64,000 nucleotides of DNA from Metamycoplasma spumans ATCC 19526 (GTDB lineage: Bacteria; Bacillota_I; Bacilli_A; Mycoplasmatales; Metamycoplasmataceae), in NCBI GenBank assembly GCA_000620005.1, contig JHVF01000001.1, forward strand, positions 52,565 through 116,564, given 5' to 3'. The notes under the pieces were generated by a model, which did not search any database, was not told the DNA's origin, and saw only the letters and a list, made by a program, of their open reading frames with translations. The position numbers were made by a program, and so were the translations under genes. Positions 11,328 through 23,090 of the stretch are shown here, one piece after another (the first letter of the stretch is position 1; every line of letters begins with the position of its first letter).

Positions 11328-12699
11328 TTTCTACTGTATTTTTTTCTGCGGCTTCTAATTTTAAATCTTTTTTCATTAGATGAACTGAATCTATATCTCA
11401 GTCAAGATATACCTCTTTACCAACATTATGTTTTGAAGAAGTTTCAACATAAATGATTTTATCCTTAACTTGAACTTCATAGTTATAGTAACTACCACCA
11501 TATGTTGATTTAATTATTTCACCAATTAATTTGGCACGACTTTTTACTCTTGTAATTATGACATCTTCAGGTCTGATCAAGGCATCTAATCTTTCGCCCG
11601 GGTTAAATTCTGTATGAATTGTTTCAAAAGTTTTATTCATAAATTTAACTTTTCCTTCTTTAACAAATTCTGCATTAAAGAAGTTTGAGTCACCTATAAA
11701 ATTTGCAACTCATTTATTAACAGGATAGTCATATAATTCTTTAGGAGTTGTAAATTGTTCAACTTTACCGTCACGAATAACTGCTATTCTATCACTTAGT
11801 TGTAATGCCTCATTTCTATCGTGTGTAACAAAAATAAAAGTTAATTTTAGTTTTTGTTGAATATCACGTAACAATGATTGCATTTTTTCTCTAATTTTAG
11901 CATCTAGTGCCGATAAAGGCTCATCTAGTAAAAGAATTTCTGGTTCAATAACTAAAGAACGGGCAAGCGCAACACGTTGTTTCATCCCTCCTGATAGGAA
12001 ATTAACGTTTTTCTTTTCGTTTCCTTCCAATCCTACAAGTTTCATTATTTCTTTTACTTCTTTATCCATTTCGGCGTTAGTAATAGAACGTGTTAAGTAC
12101 CTTTTTTCATAGTCTTCAGTTTTCAAGTCTTTATAGTTTTCTCAGTATGAATATTTGAAATCAAGATCATCAATTCATGATTGGTATTTATTACGTTTTT
12201 TAAGTGAAAGCTTTTCATTTTCTAAAAGCTTCTCATATTGTTCCATAGTTTTGTCAAGATTTTTCATCTCCAATTGAGCTTTTTTAGTTCATTTCTTTTG
12301 TTGAACTTTTAACTTGTTTTGAAATGATTTAGGAATATCTTCTTTAGGTATTCTTTTTAGTCTTAGTCCATATTTAATATTATTTTCAACATTTAAATGT
12401 GGAAATAATGCATAATCTTGAAAAATAGTTGAAACATCTCTTTTGTGGGGCGCTAAATCTTTAATGTCTTTACCGTAGAATTTGACTTCACCACGGGTAA
12501 CTCATTCAAAACCACCTATAATTCTTAATATTGTAGTTTTTCCAGAACCTGAAGGTCCTAACAAAGTGATAAATTCACCTTTTTCTATAGAAAGATTAAC
12601 ATTGTCTAAAACTGTTTTTTCTTCAAATTGTTTAACAACGTCAACTAACTCAATGATAGGTTCATCATTTTTAAGGATTTTACGAACTTTTCTTTCCAT
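11320..12699 (-). CDS. potA: Spermidine/putrescine ABC transporter ATP-binding protein PotA
   Basis: 459 residues. ATPase motifs: Walker [11 protein letters not shown]-loop [13 protein letters not shown], signature [15 protein letters not shown], Walker [13 protein letters not shown] and H-loop FVTHDRNEA, followed by a C-terminal TOBE-type domain ([10 protein letters not shown]). Between the Q-loop and the signature there is a charged, helical insertion of roughly 80 residues (~110-190) not found in ordinary PotA; a similar insertion is known in mycoplasmal PotA. It energises PotB/PotC. It starts 21 nt after the stop of potD2. Confidence 0.9.
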
Positions 12700-12720
12700 T
12701 GTTGTCCTTTCATAACTTTA

Positions 12721-14391
12721 TTATGATTTAGTTTTTTGATAATAATAATCAATAACTAATGTTTTTAATTCCAAGTCTAATGGTTGATATGCCCTATGTT
12801 TTACTGTTTTATTTGATTTGGGATTGAAAATTTCAAGAGCAACTGTGTCCACTTTTTTATTGTTATCTAGGAAATATCATTTTTCTAAAAATTCATTGAT
12901 ACCAATGAAACCTGGAGTGTAATTTATGGTATCAAAATTTAATATTGAAGGCATATTTTCATTTGTGAATGCCTCTTTAAAAAAGTTATAATTTTCAGCA
13001 AAAAAATTATTATCAATTTCGTCTAAAGATTTTGTTTTATTTAAATCTGAGTTGCTAAATAAATTATCTTTGTACTTATTTTCTTTACTTTTATCATTTT
13101 TCATTAATAATTCATACACATTATTTATGTATTGTTTTTCAATTTCTTCATAACTATATTCACTACCCTTAAAAACATCCTGATACATATTTTCTAAAAA
13201 TTTATTAGCATCTTTATCATCTGTATCGCGAGAAATTATTCAGGCGTCAATATTCATGTAATTATTCTTTGGTCTTATAAAACTGATATGGGGCTTAGTT
13301 CCTAATATTTCAAAGTTATCTTCACCGTAGTACGCATCTAATGCATCACCGTTATACATAATAGAAATATCTGATTTACCATTTTTCGGCTCAATAATAG
13401 AGCTAACCAATTCTTGACCGTCTGTAACTAATTTATTTACATTTGAGTTTTTAATAGAAAATCCTGTTGAGTTTTTAACCAATTCCACAAAGTAGTCTAT
13501 TATTTGCTTGTAATTTGATTTATTTATATCTTTTCATTGATTATTTGCATAATAAGAAGGTTCTTTATTTGATTCATATCCATAAAATTCACCAATCATT
13601 GCATTGTCTAAAAATCAATTTGTTCAATAAATGTGAGGATTTTTGTATTTTGAAGTTAAAAGTTTAATTATGCCCTCTCAAGTAGTTTGTTTTGAAACGT
13701 CATTAAATGTAGCATTTTCTTTAATATTATTTCTTGAAGTTGTTTCGTCAGGGGTTTTATCAATATTATAAACAATCATTTTATCTAATATAAAGTAAGG
13801 TATTAAAAACTGATAAAAATGATCAATACCAGGTTTGCCATCGATTTCAAAACCTAAAATGTTATTTTTACTTTGATCATAATATAAAAAAGGCTTGAAA
13901 TAATCATAATTAATTGTTTCTCATTTTTCTTGAATCGTATTTTGAGGATTATTTTCCTTAATTTTTTCAATAATTCATTTATCGAAATAACTAAATTGTT
14001 CATTAACTAGCTCTGGGTATAATTTAGTAATTTCATCTTCCGAATTAAATTTACGATTAAAAGCCTTTTCAAAATTTATTTTTCTAAGTTTTTTATCTAA
14101 AACTAGCTGAGCAATTTGATAGTCGCTTCCAACTCCGGCAACAGCCTTTTTGTTATTTATAGCACGCGTAAATTCATCTAAATTAGTAAACACATGATAT
14201 GAATAATTTTTCTTCAATTTATTTACAATGCCTTTATCTAAATAAGATTCGTAATTGTAAATGCTTACTTTATAAGGATTTGTTAACTTTAAAGCAGTGA
14301 TTAAAACTAATATTCCAAATGTAAATATCACAATGAGGGATATAAGTATTAATCGAGTCCTGTGAGTTATTCTTCTTTTTTCGAATTCCAT
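12721..14391 (-). CDS. Polyamine-type ABC transporter substrate-binding protein, copy 2 (PotD-like)
   Basis: 556 residues. Basic N-terminus, one membrane helix (~15-35), then the same blocks as copy 1: IYNYESYL, AVAGVGSDYQIAQL, IIEPKNGKSD and MYNGDALDAYYGEDNF. Both copies end in a YYY(Q/E)xTKS tail. No lipobox is present, so it is anchored by the helix. Copy 1 and copy 2 flank potABC in one operon, so one importer may use two binding proteins. The gene starts 2 nt after era. Confidence 0.8.
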
Positions 14392-14393
14392 TT

Positions 14394-15281
14394 TTAATAT
14401 CCTAATTTTTTAATTTTTTGTTCATCATCAACTCAGTCATCATTCACTTTGACTTTAATTTCTAAATATATTTTATGGTCAAAAACTTGTTCCATTTTTT
14501 TTCTTGAATTCATTGATATAGTTTTTATCATTGAACCATTTTTACCTATTATGATAGCCTTTTGAGAATCTTTCTTAACAAAAATAGTTGAATGTATTAC
14601 ATAAGGTTTGGTTTCATCATTTGGTTCTTTGAATTCGTCGATCATAACTCCAATTGAATGTGGAACTTCAAAGTATAAATTTTTTAGTGCAACTTCTCTA
14701 ATTATTTCCTTAGCCATAAATCTAAGTGAAACGTCACCAATTTGATCATCTGGATATAATTCATCTGATTCATATGTATGTTTTTTAATTTCATCTAAAA
14801 GATCGATATAAGTATTTTTTAAGTTTAAACCAACACCAAAAACTTTTGAAAAACCTAATTCTTTTAATTCCATAGCTTTTTCGTTTAACTTTTCTCTATC
14901 ATTAACTAAGTCAACTTTAGAAATTAAAGCAAATTGATTTTTAATGTTAAGTTCATTTAATTTGTTAATTATAAATTTATCACCTTTCCCAGTAATTTCA
15001 TTTCCGGGTGTTAAAAACAAAACAACATCAGATTCTTCTAAAATTTTGTATGACTTTTGATTTAATTTTTCTGATAATAAAAATTCAGGTTTATGTATTC
15101 CGGGTGTATCAATAAATATAATTTGATAATCGCCTTCGTTATAAATTCCTCTTATATCATCTCTAGTTGTTTGTGCAGTATTTGAAACAATAGATAAATC
15201 GTATTCCAAAATATTATTCATTAATGTACTTTTGCCGACATTGGGTCTGCCAATTAAACCAACAATACAAACTTTTTTCAT
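14394..15281 (-). CDS. era: GTPase Era, 16S rRNA maturation / 30S assembly
   Basis: 295 residues. G1 GRPNVGKS (~11-18), G2 region TTRDDIRG, G3 DTPGI, and a G4 position reading SKVD instead of the usual NKxD; a C-terminal KH domain carries the GxxG loop (IIIGKNGSMIKTI). Era binds the 3' end of 16S rRNA during small-subunit assembly. The short C-terminal extension past a TGA (Trp) ends in TAA just before potD2. It follows ybeY by 7 nt; the ybeY-era pairing is common in bacteria and fits a shared role in ribosome maturation. Confidence 0.93.
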
Positions 15282-15288
15282 CTCTCTC

Positions 15289-15741
15289 CTAAACTCTTTT
15301 AATATTTAATCTATTCATTATGTTGTCAACATGATCATTCATTACTTTCGCTTCTTCTTCTGTCATATGATCATATCCAAATAAGTGAGCAATACCATGA
15401 GCAAATATATAACAAAATTCTCTTCTTAAACTATGATTAAATTCTTTTGCTTGCCTTTTAATTTTTCATGGCGATATTATTATTTGTCCTAATTCAATTT
15501 CTTCTAAAAAAGATAGTTCAATATCTGACTCTAGTGGGAAACTTAAAATATCAGTTGTGTAATTTTTATTTCTGTGTTCAAAGTTGAGTTTTTTCATCTT
15601 ATTTTTGTTGACAAATCAAACATCAACTGATAGTGGTTTTTTTGCTCCAAATTCTTTTTTAGCCTCTTCTAAAATATTAAAAAAATCTTCTTTAAATTTG
15701 AAACGGTGAAAACTATTGTTTTTAAATGCTAATTTGTTCAT
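15289..15741 (-). CDS. ybeY: Endoribonuclease YbeY (rRNA maturation factor)
   Basis: 150 residues, normal length. The C-terminal zinc motif HGIAHLFGYDH is the family signature (usual form HGxLHLxGYDH, with Ala in place of the middle Leu), and TTDILSFPLE is the conserved TDVLSFP segment. It trims 16S rRNA and takes part in ribosome quality control. The ATG follows TATAAT (15749-15754 on the minus strand) by only 7 nt, with no ribosome binding site, so the mRNA is probably leaderless. Confidence 0.93.
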
Positions 15742-15748
15742 ATCGTAA

Positions 15749-15754
15749 ATTATA
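15749..15754 (-). promoter_or_regulatory. -10 box of ybeY operon (leaderless start)
   Basis: TATAAT on the minus strand, seven bases before the ybeY ATG; transcription would begin at or next to the start codon. No clear -35 box. Confidence 0.5.
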
Positions 15755-15799
15755 AATAATATTTTTTTATTTGTAAAAATTAGTTAAAATTGTTTTTTA

Positions 15800-17821
15800 T
15801 TAAAAAACAGTCATTACTTTTGCATTGTTATTTATATACTTGTTTGAGTGACTAATCTCGACGAAAATTGCCTTATTCTGAAAGTCAATAATTTTGTCTT
15901 TTAAAAGTTCAAAAATATCGCTAGAAATATTTTCAAAAGCTTCGTCTAATAATATCAGTTTATATTCAGTTATAAACAGTCTAAAAATTGAGATTAAATG
16001 CTTTTGTCCTAAGGATAAATTGTCAGCGTTTAAATTGATACTTTGATATGGATTTAAGTTAGCAATTTGAAAAACTTTTCATAGTTCATATTTTTCATAA
16101 TTAACTTTAAAAGTTTTCAAAAAATCGTCATTATTTAAGCATATTAAATCAATAACTTTGCCGCCGTGATTTATTTCATTTTTGAAATTAAAATAAATGT
16201 TTGATCTTAGGTTATCAAAGTTGAGTTCCTCTAAGTTTATATTATTAAATGAAATCTTACCATTTTGAGGTTTATAAAGACCGTACAACAGTTTTAATAT
16301 TGTACTTTTTCCGCTACCATTGTTACCTTTAATAATTGTGTTTTGCTTGATTATTCAGCTAAAATTCTTAACAATAAATTTATTTGCATATTTAAAATTT
16401 ACATTTTCAAAAACTATACAATCTAAATTATTTCTTATTATCATTTTTCCTTGCACTTCTTTTGGTAGTTTTAATAAAAATTTAATCATTGTTATATTTG
16501 TTTTATTTATGTTCATTTCACTTATTAAACTACTAATATTGACTAGGGGGTTGTTAAGAAAAATCGAAATTGAAGATAATAAGAGAATATTGCCAAAAGG
16601 CATTTTTTCTCTAATAAAAAACATTACCCCGATTAATATTATTAACATTTGTGAAAAGTTAAAAATTAAATCAATTATTCTTGATTTACTCTCTTTTCAA
16701 GAGTTTATATATTTAGCACTATCCTTAATGTTTTTAATGCTATTAAAAAAGAGTTTTTGGTTCTTATTTTTTAAATACTTATTTTTTCTTTCGGTTGGAT
16801 CTGAAAAAACAGCTCCCATTACTTCAATTCATTGCTCTTGTGATTTAATAAATGCTGGGTATTTTTTGTGAATGAAAAAGTTCGAAATTAGATTTATAGA
16901 AAATATTAATGCAGTTGTCGCTATGCTCACTATTAAAATGTAATAATTTATTAAAAATAATAAGATAAATGCAGCAACAAGAGAGCTAATGCTATTTACT
17001 AAAAAAACTATAATATTAGCCTTGTATTTAGCAACCGGAGAAGCTAACATTAGGTGTTGATAAAACTCATTTTTGTTAAGAATTTCAATATCTTTTTGTT
17101 TGCAATTATTTAAATTTTCGAAAATCTCTATGCTTATATTTCTTTCATAATCGAGTGATATTTTATTATTAAAAAAAGCAGATAACATTGAACATACTAT
17201 TTTTAAGATAAATAATCATAAAAACAAGACAAATATTTTTAATATAGACAACTCTTTGTTATATTGCCATATTGCATCAAATATAAACTTTAGATAAAAC
17301 GATCCCCCGAATGATAGGCACGAGACAATTGTATTTAACATAATGCACAAGATTATATAGTGCATAGGCATTGCAATTTTTAAATGATAATTTTGTTTTG
17401 GAAAATCAACTCTTATGTTACTTTTTTCAATGGTTATAATGAAACCATTATAAGATTCTTCAAATTCCTTTACACTCATTTTAAATTTGCCACGAACAGA
17501 ATCTATAATGGTAAAAGATTTATCATCTTTTTTAAGAATAATTACATAATGGAGAAATCCTTCGATGTTTAAAATAGTGGCGATATTTTTAACATCATTT
17601 AATTTTATTAACGAATCAAAGTCTCCTTCAAGAATGTTAACATTTAGACCTATTTTATTAGCTAATGATTCAAAAGAAGAAAGTGATATTCCATTGGCGT
17701 CATATTCTGCATTTAACTTTAAATAGTTAATGTCGCATTTTTTATTATAAAAATGTTTTGCATAAGCTTGTAAAACGTAAATTCCACAATCTTTAATTCC
17801 TAGTTGTTTGTCAATTCTCAT
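15800..17821 (-). CDS. Peptidase C39-containing ABC exporter (bacteriocin-processing type)
   Basis: 673 residues with three parts. The N-terminal C39 cysteine peptidase (1-~135) shows Gln6, Cys12 (IKDCGIYVLQAY), His91 (HYVIILKK) and Asp107 (TIIDSVRG), a complete catalytic set. A central membrane domain follows. The ATPase has Walker A GNNGSGKST, signature LSLGQ (usual LSGGQ), Walker B LILLDEAFE and a His at the switch. C39 exporters cut a double-glycine leader and export the peptide. No leader peptide gene is visible beside it, so the cargo is unknown. It lies alone, divergent from a lipoprotein gene. The ATG sits 8 nt after a TAATAATTT-like box without a ribosome binding site. Confidence 0.85.
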
Positions 17822-17936
17822 ATCTAAATTATTATTTTGTTTTTAATTATTGTTATTTATATGTGAAAAAATCAAGAAAATTTAGCGAAAAAATAGCGAA
17901 AACTAATCTAAAAATAAAAAGCATTTTAAAATAATT

Positions 17937-17942
17937 TATAAT
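17937..17942 (+). promoter_or_regulatory. -10 box of lipoprotein gene (leaderless start)
   Basis: TATAAT nine bases before the ATG at 17952, with no purine-rich ribosome binding site between them. Confidence 0.5.
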
Positions 17943-17951
17943 TCTTTTTAT

Positions 17952-18791
17952 ATGAAAAAGAAAAATTTAAGAAAATCATTTTTATTAGCTTTAAGTGGTG
18001 GAATTTCAATGGCTATTCTACCTTTAATTTCGGCAGCCTGCCAAAAAGGTCCAGAAATTAAAATATCAGCAAAAGCACAAGAAAATTTTAAAGAAAACGG
18101 TTATCACGTTAAAGGTTCAGCTAGCAGCTGAAATTGAAGAAATTATCAAATTCAAAACCCAATTTCGAGCGAAGACCCACTTTATTTAATTGAAAAGAAA
18201 GTTGTGACGGAAAGTGGCGATCCTGTTTGATTAACAAATTCAAAAGGCGAAGTGAACTATTATAAATTTACAGTTGATGAACAGGGAAATAAGGTCGTTC
18301 AAAAAAATTCTGAGGGTTATCCAATTGAAGCGTCAGGCCCAGAAGATGGAATTCCTATTCAAAAAACAGTTATTAACAATAAGGCTCCAGAAAATCATAA
18401 ATATAAGATTATTAAAATGTTTGACTTTTTAGATTTTGAGTCATTAAGTTCAAACTATGATTATCGTGTTTTTACATTTACCTGAGATGAATTAACAACT
18501 AACTTTCCAGCTACTGCTAGGGATTCAAGATATTATCCATATAAAGATAATAAAAAGGCGCTTTTTGCCATTTTATATTGAAATTTAAAACAAAACGAAT
18601 TAGCTGTTAATTGATATAACGAGTTTGTCGTTCCATCAATTGAAACATTGCAAAGATTTAGACCGGGTGTAAATGTTCCTAACCACCCAATTGAAGAGGT
18701 TCCTTGACCATATTTTAAAAATATAATTGGTAAAGATCAATTTTGAAAGAATGCTGCAGAGCCAATTGTAATATTATTTGAAAATGAATAA
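17952..18791 (+). CDS. Putative lipoprotein
   Basis: 279 residues. A basic N-terminus and hydrophobic core end in lipobox ISAAC with Cys30 as the lipidation site. The mature part is rich in Trp and Tyr and has no repeats and no domain I recognise. It is divergent from the C39 exporter and lies 14 nt before gltX. Function unknown; surface exposed by inference. Confidence 0.75.
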
Positions 18792-18805
18792 TTAAAGGAG
18801 TTTAA

Positions 18806-20200
18806 ATGAAAAAGATAAGAACAAGATATGCGCCATCGCCAACCGGGTATTTACATATTGGAGGGGCCAGAACAGCATTATTTAACTATTTATTTGCTAA
18901 ACACTTTAATGGTGACTTTATTTTTAGACTAGAAGACACTGATGTTGCTCGTAATGTTGAGGGTGGAGAAGAAAGTCAACTTAATAACCTTGCTTGACTT
19001 GGCATTATTCCTGATGAAAGTCCTTTAAAACCTAATGCTAAATATGGAAACTACCGTCAAAGTGAAAAATTAGATATATATAAAAAATATGCAGATGAAT
19101 TAATTGCTAATGGACATGCTTATAAGGCCTATGATAGTTCGGAAGAATTAGAAAAACAACACCAAGAATCAGAAGAAGCTAATATTGCTTCATTTAGATA
19201 TAACCCAGATTGATTGAAGATTTCTGATGAGGAAAAACAAAGAAGAGATGCAGCGGGAGAATATTCAATTCGTTTGAGATTGCCTAAAAATACTATTTAT
19301 GAATGAGATGATTTAGTTAGAGGAAAAATTTCTGTTAATAGCGATGATATTGGTGATTTCGTAATTATGAAATCTGATGGTTATCCAACATATAATTTTG
19401 CCGTTGTTATTGATGACCATCAAATGGAAATTACTAATGTTTTAAGAGGTGAAGAGCATATAACTAACACTCCTAAACAATTAGCAATATATCAAGCTTT
19501 TGGTTGAGAACACCCTGTATTTGGGCACCTAACAATTATCACAAATATGGAAGGTAAAAAACTTTCAAAGCGTGACAAGACATTAAAACAATTTATTGAA
19601 GATTACAAAAATGAAGGATATCGCCCTGAAGCAATATTTAATTTTTTGGCTTTATTAGGTTGAACATCAGCTGATAAAGCCGAAATTATGTCACGTGAGG
19701 AATTAATTCAAAAATTTGACCCAGAACGTTTAAGTAAATCACCATCAAAATTTGATATTGTTAAAATGGAATGATTTTCAAAACAATATATGAAAAATGT
19801 TCCTAATGAAGAAATTATTGAAAAACTATTTTCTCCTAAGGACGCCGATTGAAATAATTTATTCGTTTCAACATATAAACAATCTTCAGCTACTCTTGAT
19901 GAAATTCGTAAAAATTTATTAATTTATTTAAATCCTAAAGACAAAGAACCTGAAAACTTAGAGTTAAATAATGTTATTAAAAGTTTTTATGTCTCATTAA
20001 AAGAAAAAGAATTTACAGTTGAAAATATTCAACAAGCTATTGACGAAACAAAAGAAGTTTGTTCAGTTAAAGGTAAAGATCTATTTATGCCAATTAGATT
20101 GGCAACCACATATGAAGAACATGGACCTGAACTTGCCAAAGCAATTTATTTATTTGGTAAAGAAGTAATCATGTCACGTTTAGTTAAATTATGCGAATAA
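18806..20200 (+). CDS. gltX: Glutamyl-tRNA synthetase
   Basis: 464 residues, class I synthetase. HIGH motif appears as [14 protein letters not shown], and the KMSKS loop as GKKLSKRDK. Charges tRNA-Glu, and in organisms lacking GlnRS also tRNA-Gln for amidation by GatCAB. The start follows AAAGGAG by 5 nt. It overlaps the next gene by 10 bp. Confidence 0.95.
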
Positions 20201-20568
20201 AATACAAATTAGTTTCAACGATAGACAATATAAAAGAAGATATTCCTTTAGAAACACAATTTGTTCCTTATATAGAAAGAGTTGAAGGAAAATTTATTTG
20301 CATCGATTTTAAAGATGAAAATACTTTTGAATGCAATTTAAAAGCTAGTGAAGACGAAGTTTTTGTATCTTATGCAAGCCAGAGTCTGCACATGATAAAA
20401 AACCAAAGAGTGACAAACTCTTTAAAAATTACTGAAGATAAGAGTTTAAATATTGACTTTTATTTAAAAGAAGTTAAAATAACCAGTAATGAAATATCAA
20501 TAAATTATGATTTATTGCAAGGCGACAACATAATCGTTAAAAACAAAGCAATTTGAATCATAGAATAA
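20191..20568 (+). CDS. YwiB/DUF1934-like small beta-barrel protein
   Basis: 125 residues, no signal peptide. The pattern is of short alternating beta strands; the closing ISINYDLLQGDN segment resembles the I-I-YDM--G part of YwiB (DUF1934), a lipocalin-like family in Firmicutes often near aminoacyl-tRNA synthetase genes. The start overlaps gltX, so translation is coupled. The last Trp is TGA-encoded and TAA follows at 20566-20568. Function unknown; the family assignment is by eye. Confidence 0.6.
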
Positions 20569-20573
20569 TTTGC

Positions 20574-20597
20574 AATGAGGTCTATGGACCTCATTTT
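20574..20597 (+). terminator. Terminator after gltX operon
   Basis: Perfect 8-bp stem (ATGAGGTC / GACCTCAT) with a 4-nt loop and a following T-run, 5 nt after the stop of the DUF1934-like gene. Confidence 0.85.
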
Positions 20598-20633
20598 TGT
20601 TAATAATAAAAAAATTAATGTATGATATTTTTT

Positions 20634-21365
20634 ATGAATTTAGAGAAAGCAAATATGTTAGAAAACTTATCAAAATTATCTTTTGATTGAAAATATGTTT
20701 GAATAAATATAGTAATTTTTGCGATCGCCTATTTTATTGGTTCAATAAATTTGGCGATTATTTTGAGCAAGAAACGTGGTAAAGATTTAAGAAATGTTGG
20801 CTCTGGTAATGCCGGAGCAACCAATGCTATGCGAAATTTTGGCATTAAGTTTGGCGCAGTTATCTTTATTTTTGATATTTTTAAAGCGTACATATCAATA
20901 ATGATTGTTTTTTCTATTAAAACTTGATTAAATGACGTTTTTATTTTACCCATAATAGCGGGGGCGGGCGCTTTGGTTGGCCACATTTTTCCAATATTTT
21001 TTAAATTAAAGGGCGGAAAGGGCGTGGCATGTTTATTCGGAATTGTGCTAGCTTTTGATTTAATGATTTTCACTATTTTTGTAATGATTTATATAGCTCT
21101 AATTCTAATTACTAAATATGTATCGTTATCATCTGCATTAAGCGCTTTAGTTGTTCCTTATTTAGGATTTATACCAATTATTTATTCGCAAAGTTTTATT
21201 TCTTTTATGCAAAGAAATACACCTTACCCAAGTCATGCTATTATTATTGTTATCTGTGCAATTTTAATAATTTTAAAGCATGTTCCAAATTATGTAAGAA
21301 TAATAAATAAACAAGAATCTAAAATTAACTTTTATACCAATTATAACGATTTAAAAAGCAAGTAA
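20634..21365 (+). CDS. plsY: Glycerol-3-phosphate acyltransferase PlsY
   Basis: 243 residues, about five membrane helices. PlsY motifs: GSGNAGATNAMR (motif 1 type) and FFKLKGGKGVA (GGKGVA motif 2), both acyl-phosphate/glycerol-3-phosphate binding elements. It makes lysophosphatidic acid, the first step of phospholipid synthesis. The ATG at 20634 lies 7 nt after TATGAT (20621-20626), suggesting a leaderless mRNA; a second ATG at 20655 has a weak AGAGAAAG site and could be the real start, which would shorten the N-terminus by 7 residues. Confidence 0.92.
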
Positions 21366-21384
21366 AAAACTATGCTTTTTTTAT
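21353..21384 (+). terminator. Terminator after plsY
   Basis: AAAAAGCA / TGCTTTTT inverted repeat (21353-21360 and 21372-21379) overlapping the plsY stop and followed by T-rich sequence. Confidence 0.6.
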
Positions 21385-21523
21385 TTTTAAAAAATCATTT
21401 TACTGAAAAATATAGATATTATCAATGTTTTTTATATTAACATCTGTTAATTTTTAATTTTATGTTATGTATTGAATCATTCTTGCATTTAATATAAATA
21501 TTTATAAAACTTTATATCAATTG

Positions 21524-21529
21524 TATAAT
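21524..21529 (+). promoter_or_regulatory. -10 box of fmt (leaderless start)
   Basis: TATAAT seven bases before the fmt ATG; no ribosome binding site lies between, so the transcript would start at the start codon. Confidence 0.55.
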
Positions 21530-21536
21530 TTAGTTT

Positions 21537-22394
21537 ATGAATAAGAAAATAAGATTAGTATTAGCTGGAACAGGCGATTTTTCAAGAAAAATTTTTGAAT
21601 CTTTATATGAAAATGAATTATTTGAAATTATTGCTTTAGTTAGTCAGCCGAACAATAAATTAGACCGTAATAAAAAACCAATCGAAACAGAAGTTGCTAA
21701 ATTTGCAAATGAGACCGGTATTAAATTATTTCAACCAAGTAAAATAAAAGAAATTTACGATGATTTAGCATCAATCGAATTTGATTTTTTCATAACGGCA
21801 TCGTTTGGACAATTTATTCCTAATTCGGTATTAAAATTGCCAAAAATATTACCATTAAATGTTCATGGGAGTTTATTAGAAAACTATCGAGGAGCAGCGC
21901 CAATTCAATACGCCTTATTAAATGGCGATAAAAAAACCGGAATTACATTAATTGAAATGATTGATAAAATGGATGCTGGTAATATGTTTGCTAAGGCTGA
22001 GATTACTATTGAAGAAGACGATACGGCTTTAGAAGTTTTTGAAAAATTAGCGCAATCTGCTATCGAGAATTTACCAACTTGAATTAAAGATATTTATGAA
22101 GGCAGGGCCAAAGCGCAAATTCAAGATGAATCAAAGGTTACATTTGCGCCTAAAATTGCGAATGAAGAAGCCGAATTGTTTTTTGAAAATACAGTACAAG
22201 AAGCATTAAGGAAAATAAAAGCATTTAATGATCAACCCGGAGCTTTTATAATTAATAATGGAAAGAGACTAAAAATCTTTAGAGCAACAGACAAAAAAAT
22301 AAAATCACCTTTATCTTTGAAATTTAAAGATGGAATTTTGTATTTAATTGAATATCAATTTGAAGGTAAAAAAAGAGTAAAACATGATATTTAA
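21537..22394 (+). CDS. fmt: Methionyl-tRNA formyltransferase
   Basis: 285 residues, slightly shorter than E. coli Fmt. N-terminal GAR-transformylase fold with VHGSLLENYRGAAPIQ, the catalytic Asn-His-Asp region (LNVHGS; GITLIEMIDKMDAG). It formylates initiator Met-tRNA. The C-terminal domain is present but short. The last codons overlap ung by 11 bp. Confidence 0.94.
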
Positions 22395-23028
22395 TTTTGA
22401 GCAGTTTTTAAATTATGAAAAAGAAAAAGAATATTTTAAAAACATTGAATTAGTTTTATTAAATAAAAATATTACACCGTCAATCGAAAAAGTTTTTTAC
22501 GCATTGGAAGGCTTTGATTTTAATAATCTAAAAGTTATAATTATCGGCCAAGACCCCTATCCAGCTCAAGGGGTAGCAGATGGTTTGGCTTTTTCATCTA
22601 ATGATAAAAAAACTCCAATGTCACTAAGAAACATGTTTTTAGAAATTAAAAACTCATATCCTGAGACTTCATTCAACTCTAACAGTCTTGAAAATTGAAA
22701 GGACCAGGGAATATTATTGTTGAACACAATATTAACAACTGAAATAGGCAAGGTTTTGGCGCACAAAAATATTGGATGAGAAATATTTAGTCAGAATTTA
22801 TTAACTGAGATTAATTTAAAACATAAAAATATTATTTATTTAGTATTAGGTAAAAAAGCAAGTAATTTTTTAAAGAAGGTAAACTTAGAAAATCAAATAA
22901 TTATCGAAACATCCCACCCATCTCCCCTAGGATTTTTAAAAGGATTTAAGGGATCGAGAGTATTTGAAAAGGTAAATAAATTGCTTGAAATGCAAAATAA
23001 AACAAAAATTGATTGAAGCACAAAATAG
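22384..23028 (+). CDS. ung: Uracil-DNA glycosylase
   Basis: 214 residues. The water-activating loop is GQDPYPAQGVADGLAFS (catalytic Asp57) and the minor-groove loop HPSPLG follows near the C-terminus. It removes uracil from DNA, important in an A+T-rich genome. The start overlaps fmt, indicating coupling. The C-terminal SWxxK-type tail ends at 23028 inside the terminator stem. Confidence 0.93.
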
Positions 23029-23050
23029 ACTTTTTGTAAGGTCTATTTTT
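23022..23050 (+). terminator. Terminator after ung
   Basis: AAAATAGAC / GTCTATTTT inverted repeat overlapping the ung stop codon, followed by T's. Confidence 0.75.
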
Positions 23051-23077
23051 TATTTAATAGTTTACGAAAATAAACGT

Positions 23078-23083
23078 TATAAT
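23078..23083 (+). promoter_or_regulatory. -10 box of the pepA pair
   Basis: TATAAT 52 bases upstream of the first aminopeptidase ATG. No convincing -35 element. Confidence 0.5.
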
Positions 23084-23090
23084 ATAAGCA

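Noticed and set aside
17952..18050. SGG in the lipoprotein signal peptide as a double-glycine leader for the neighbouring C39 exporter
   Set aside because: The segment is a normal lipoprotein signal with a lipobox Cys; no typical leader residues precede the GG.
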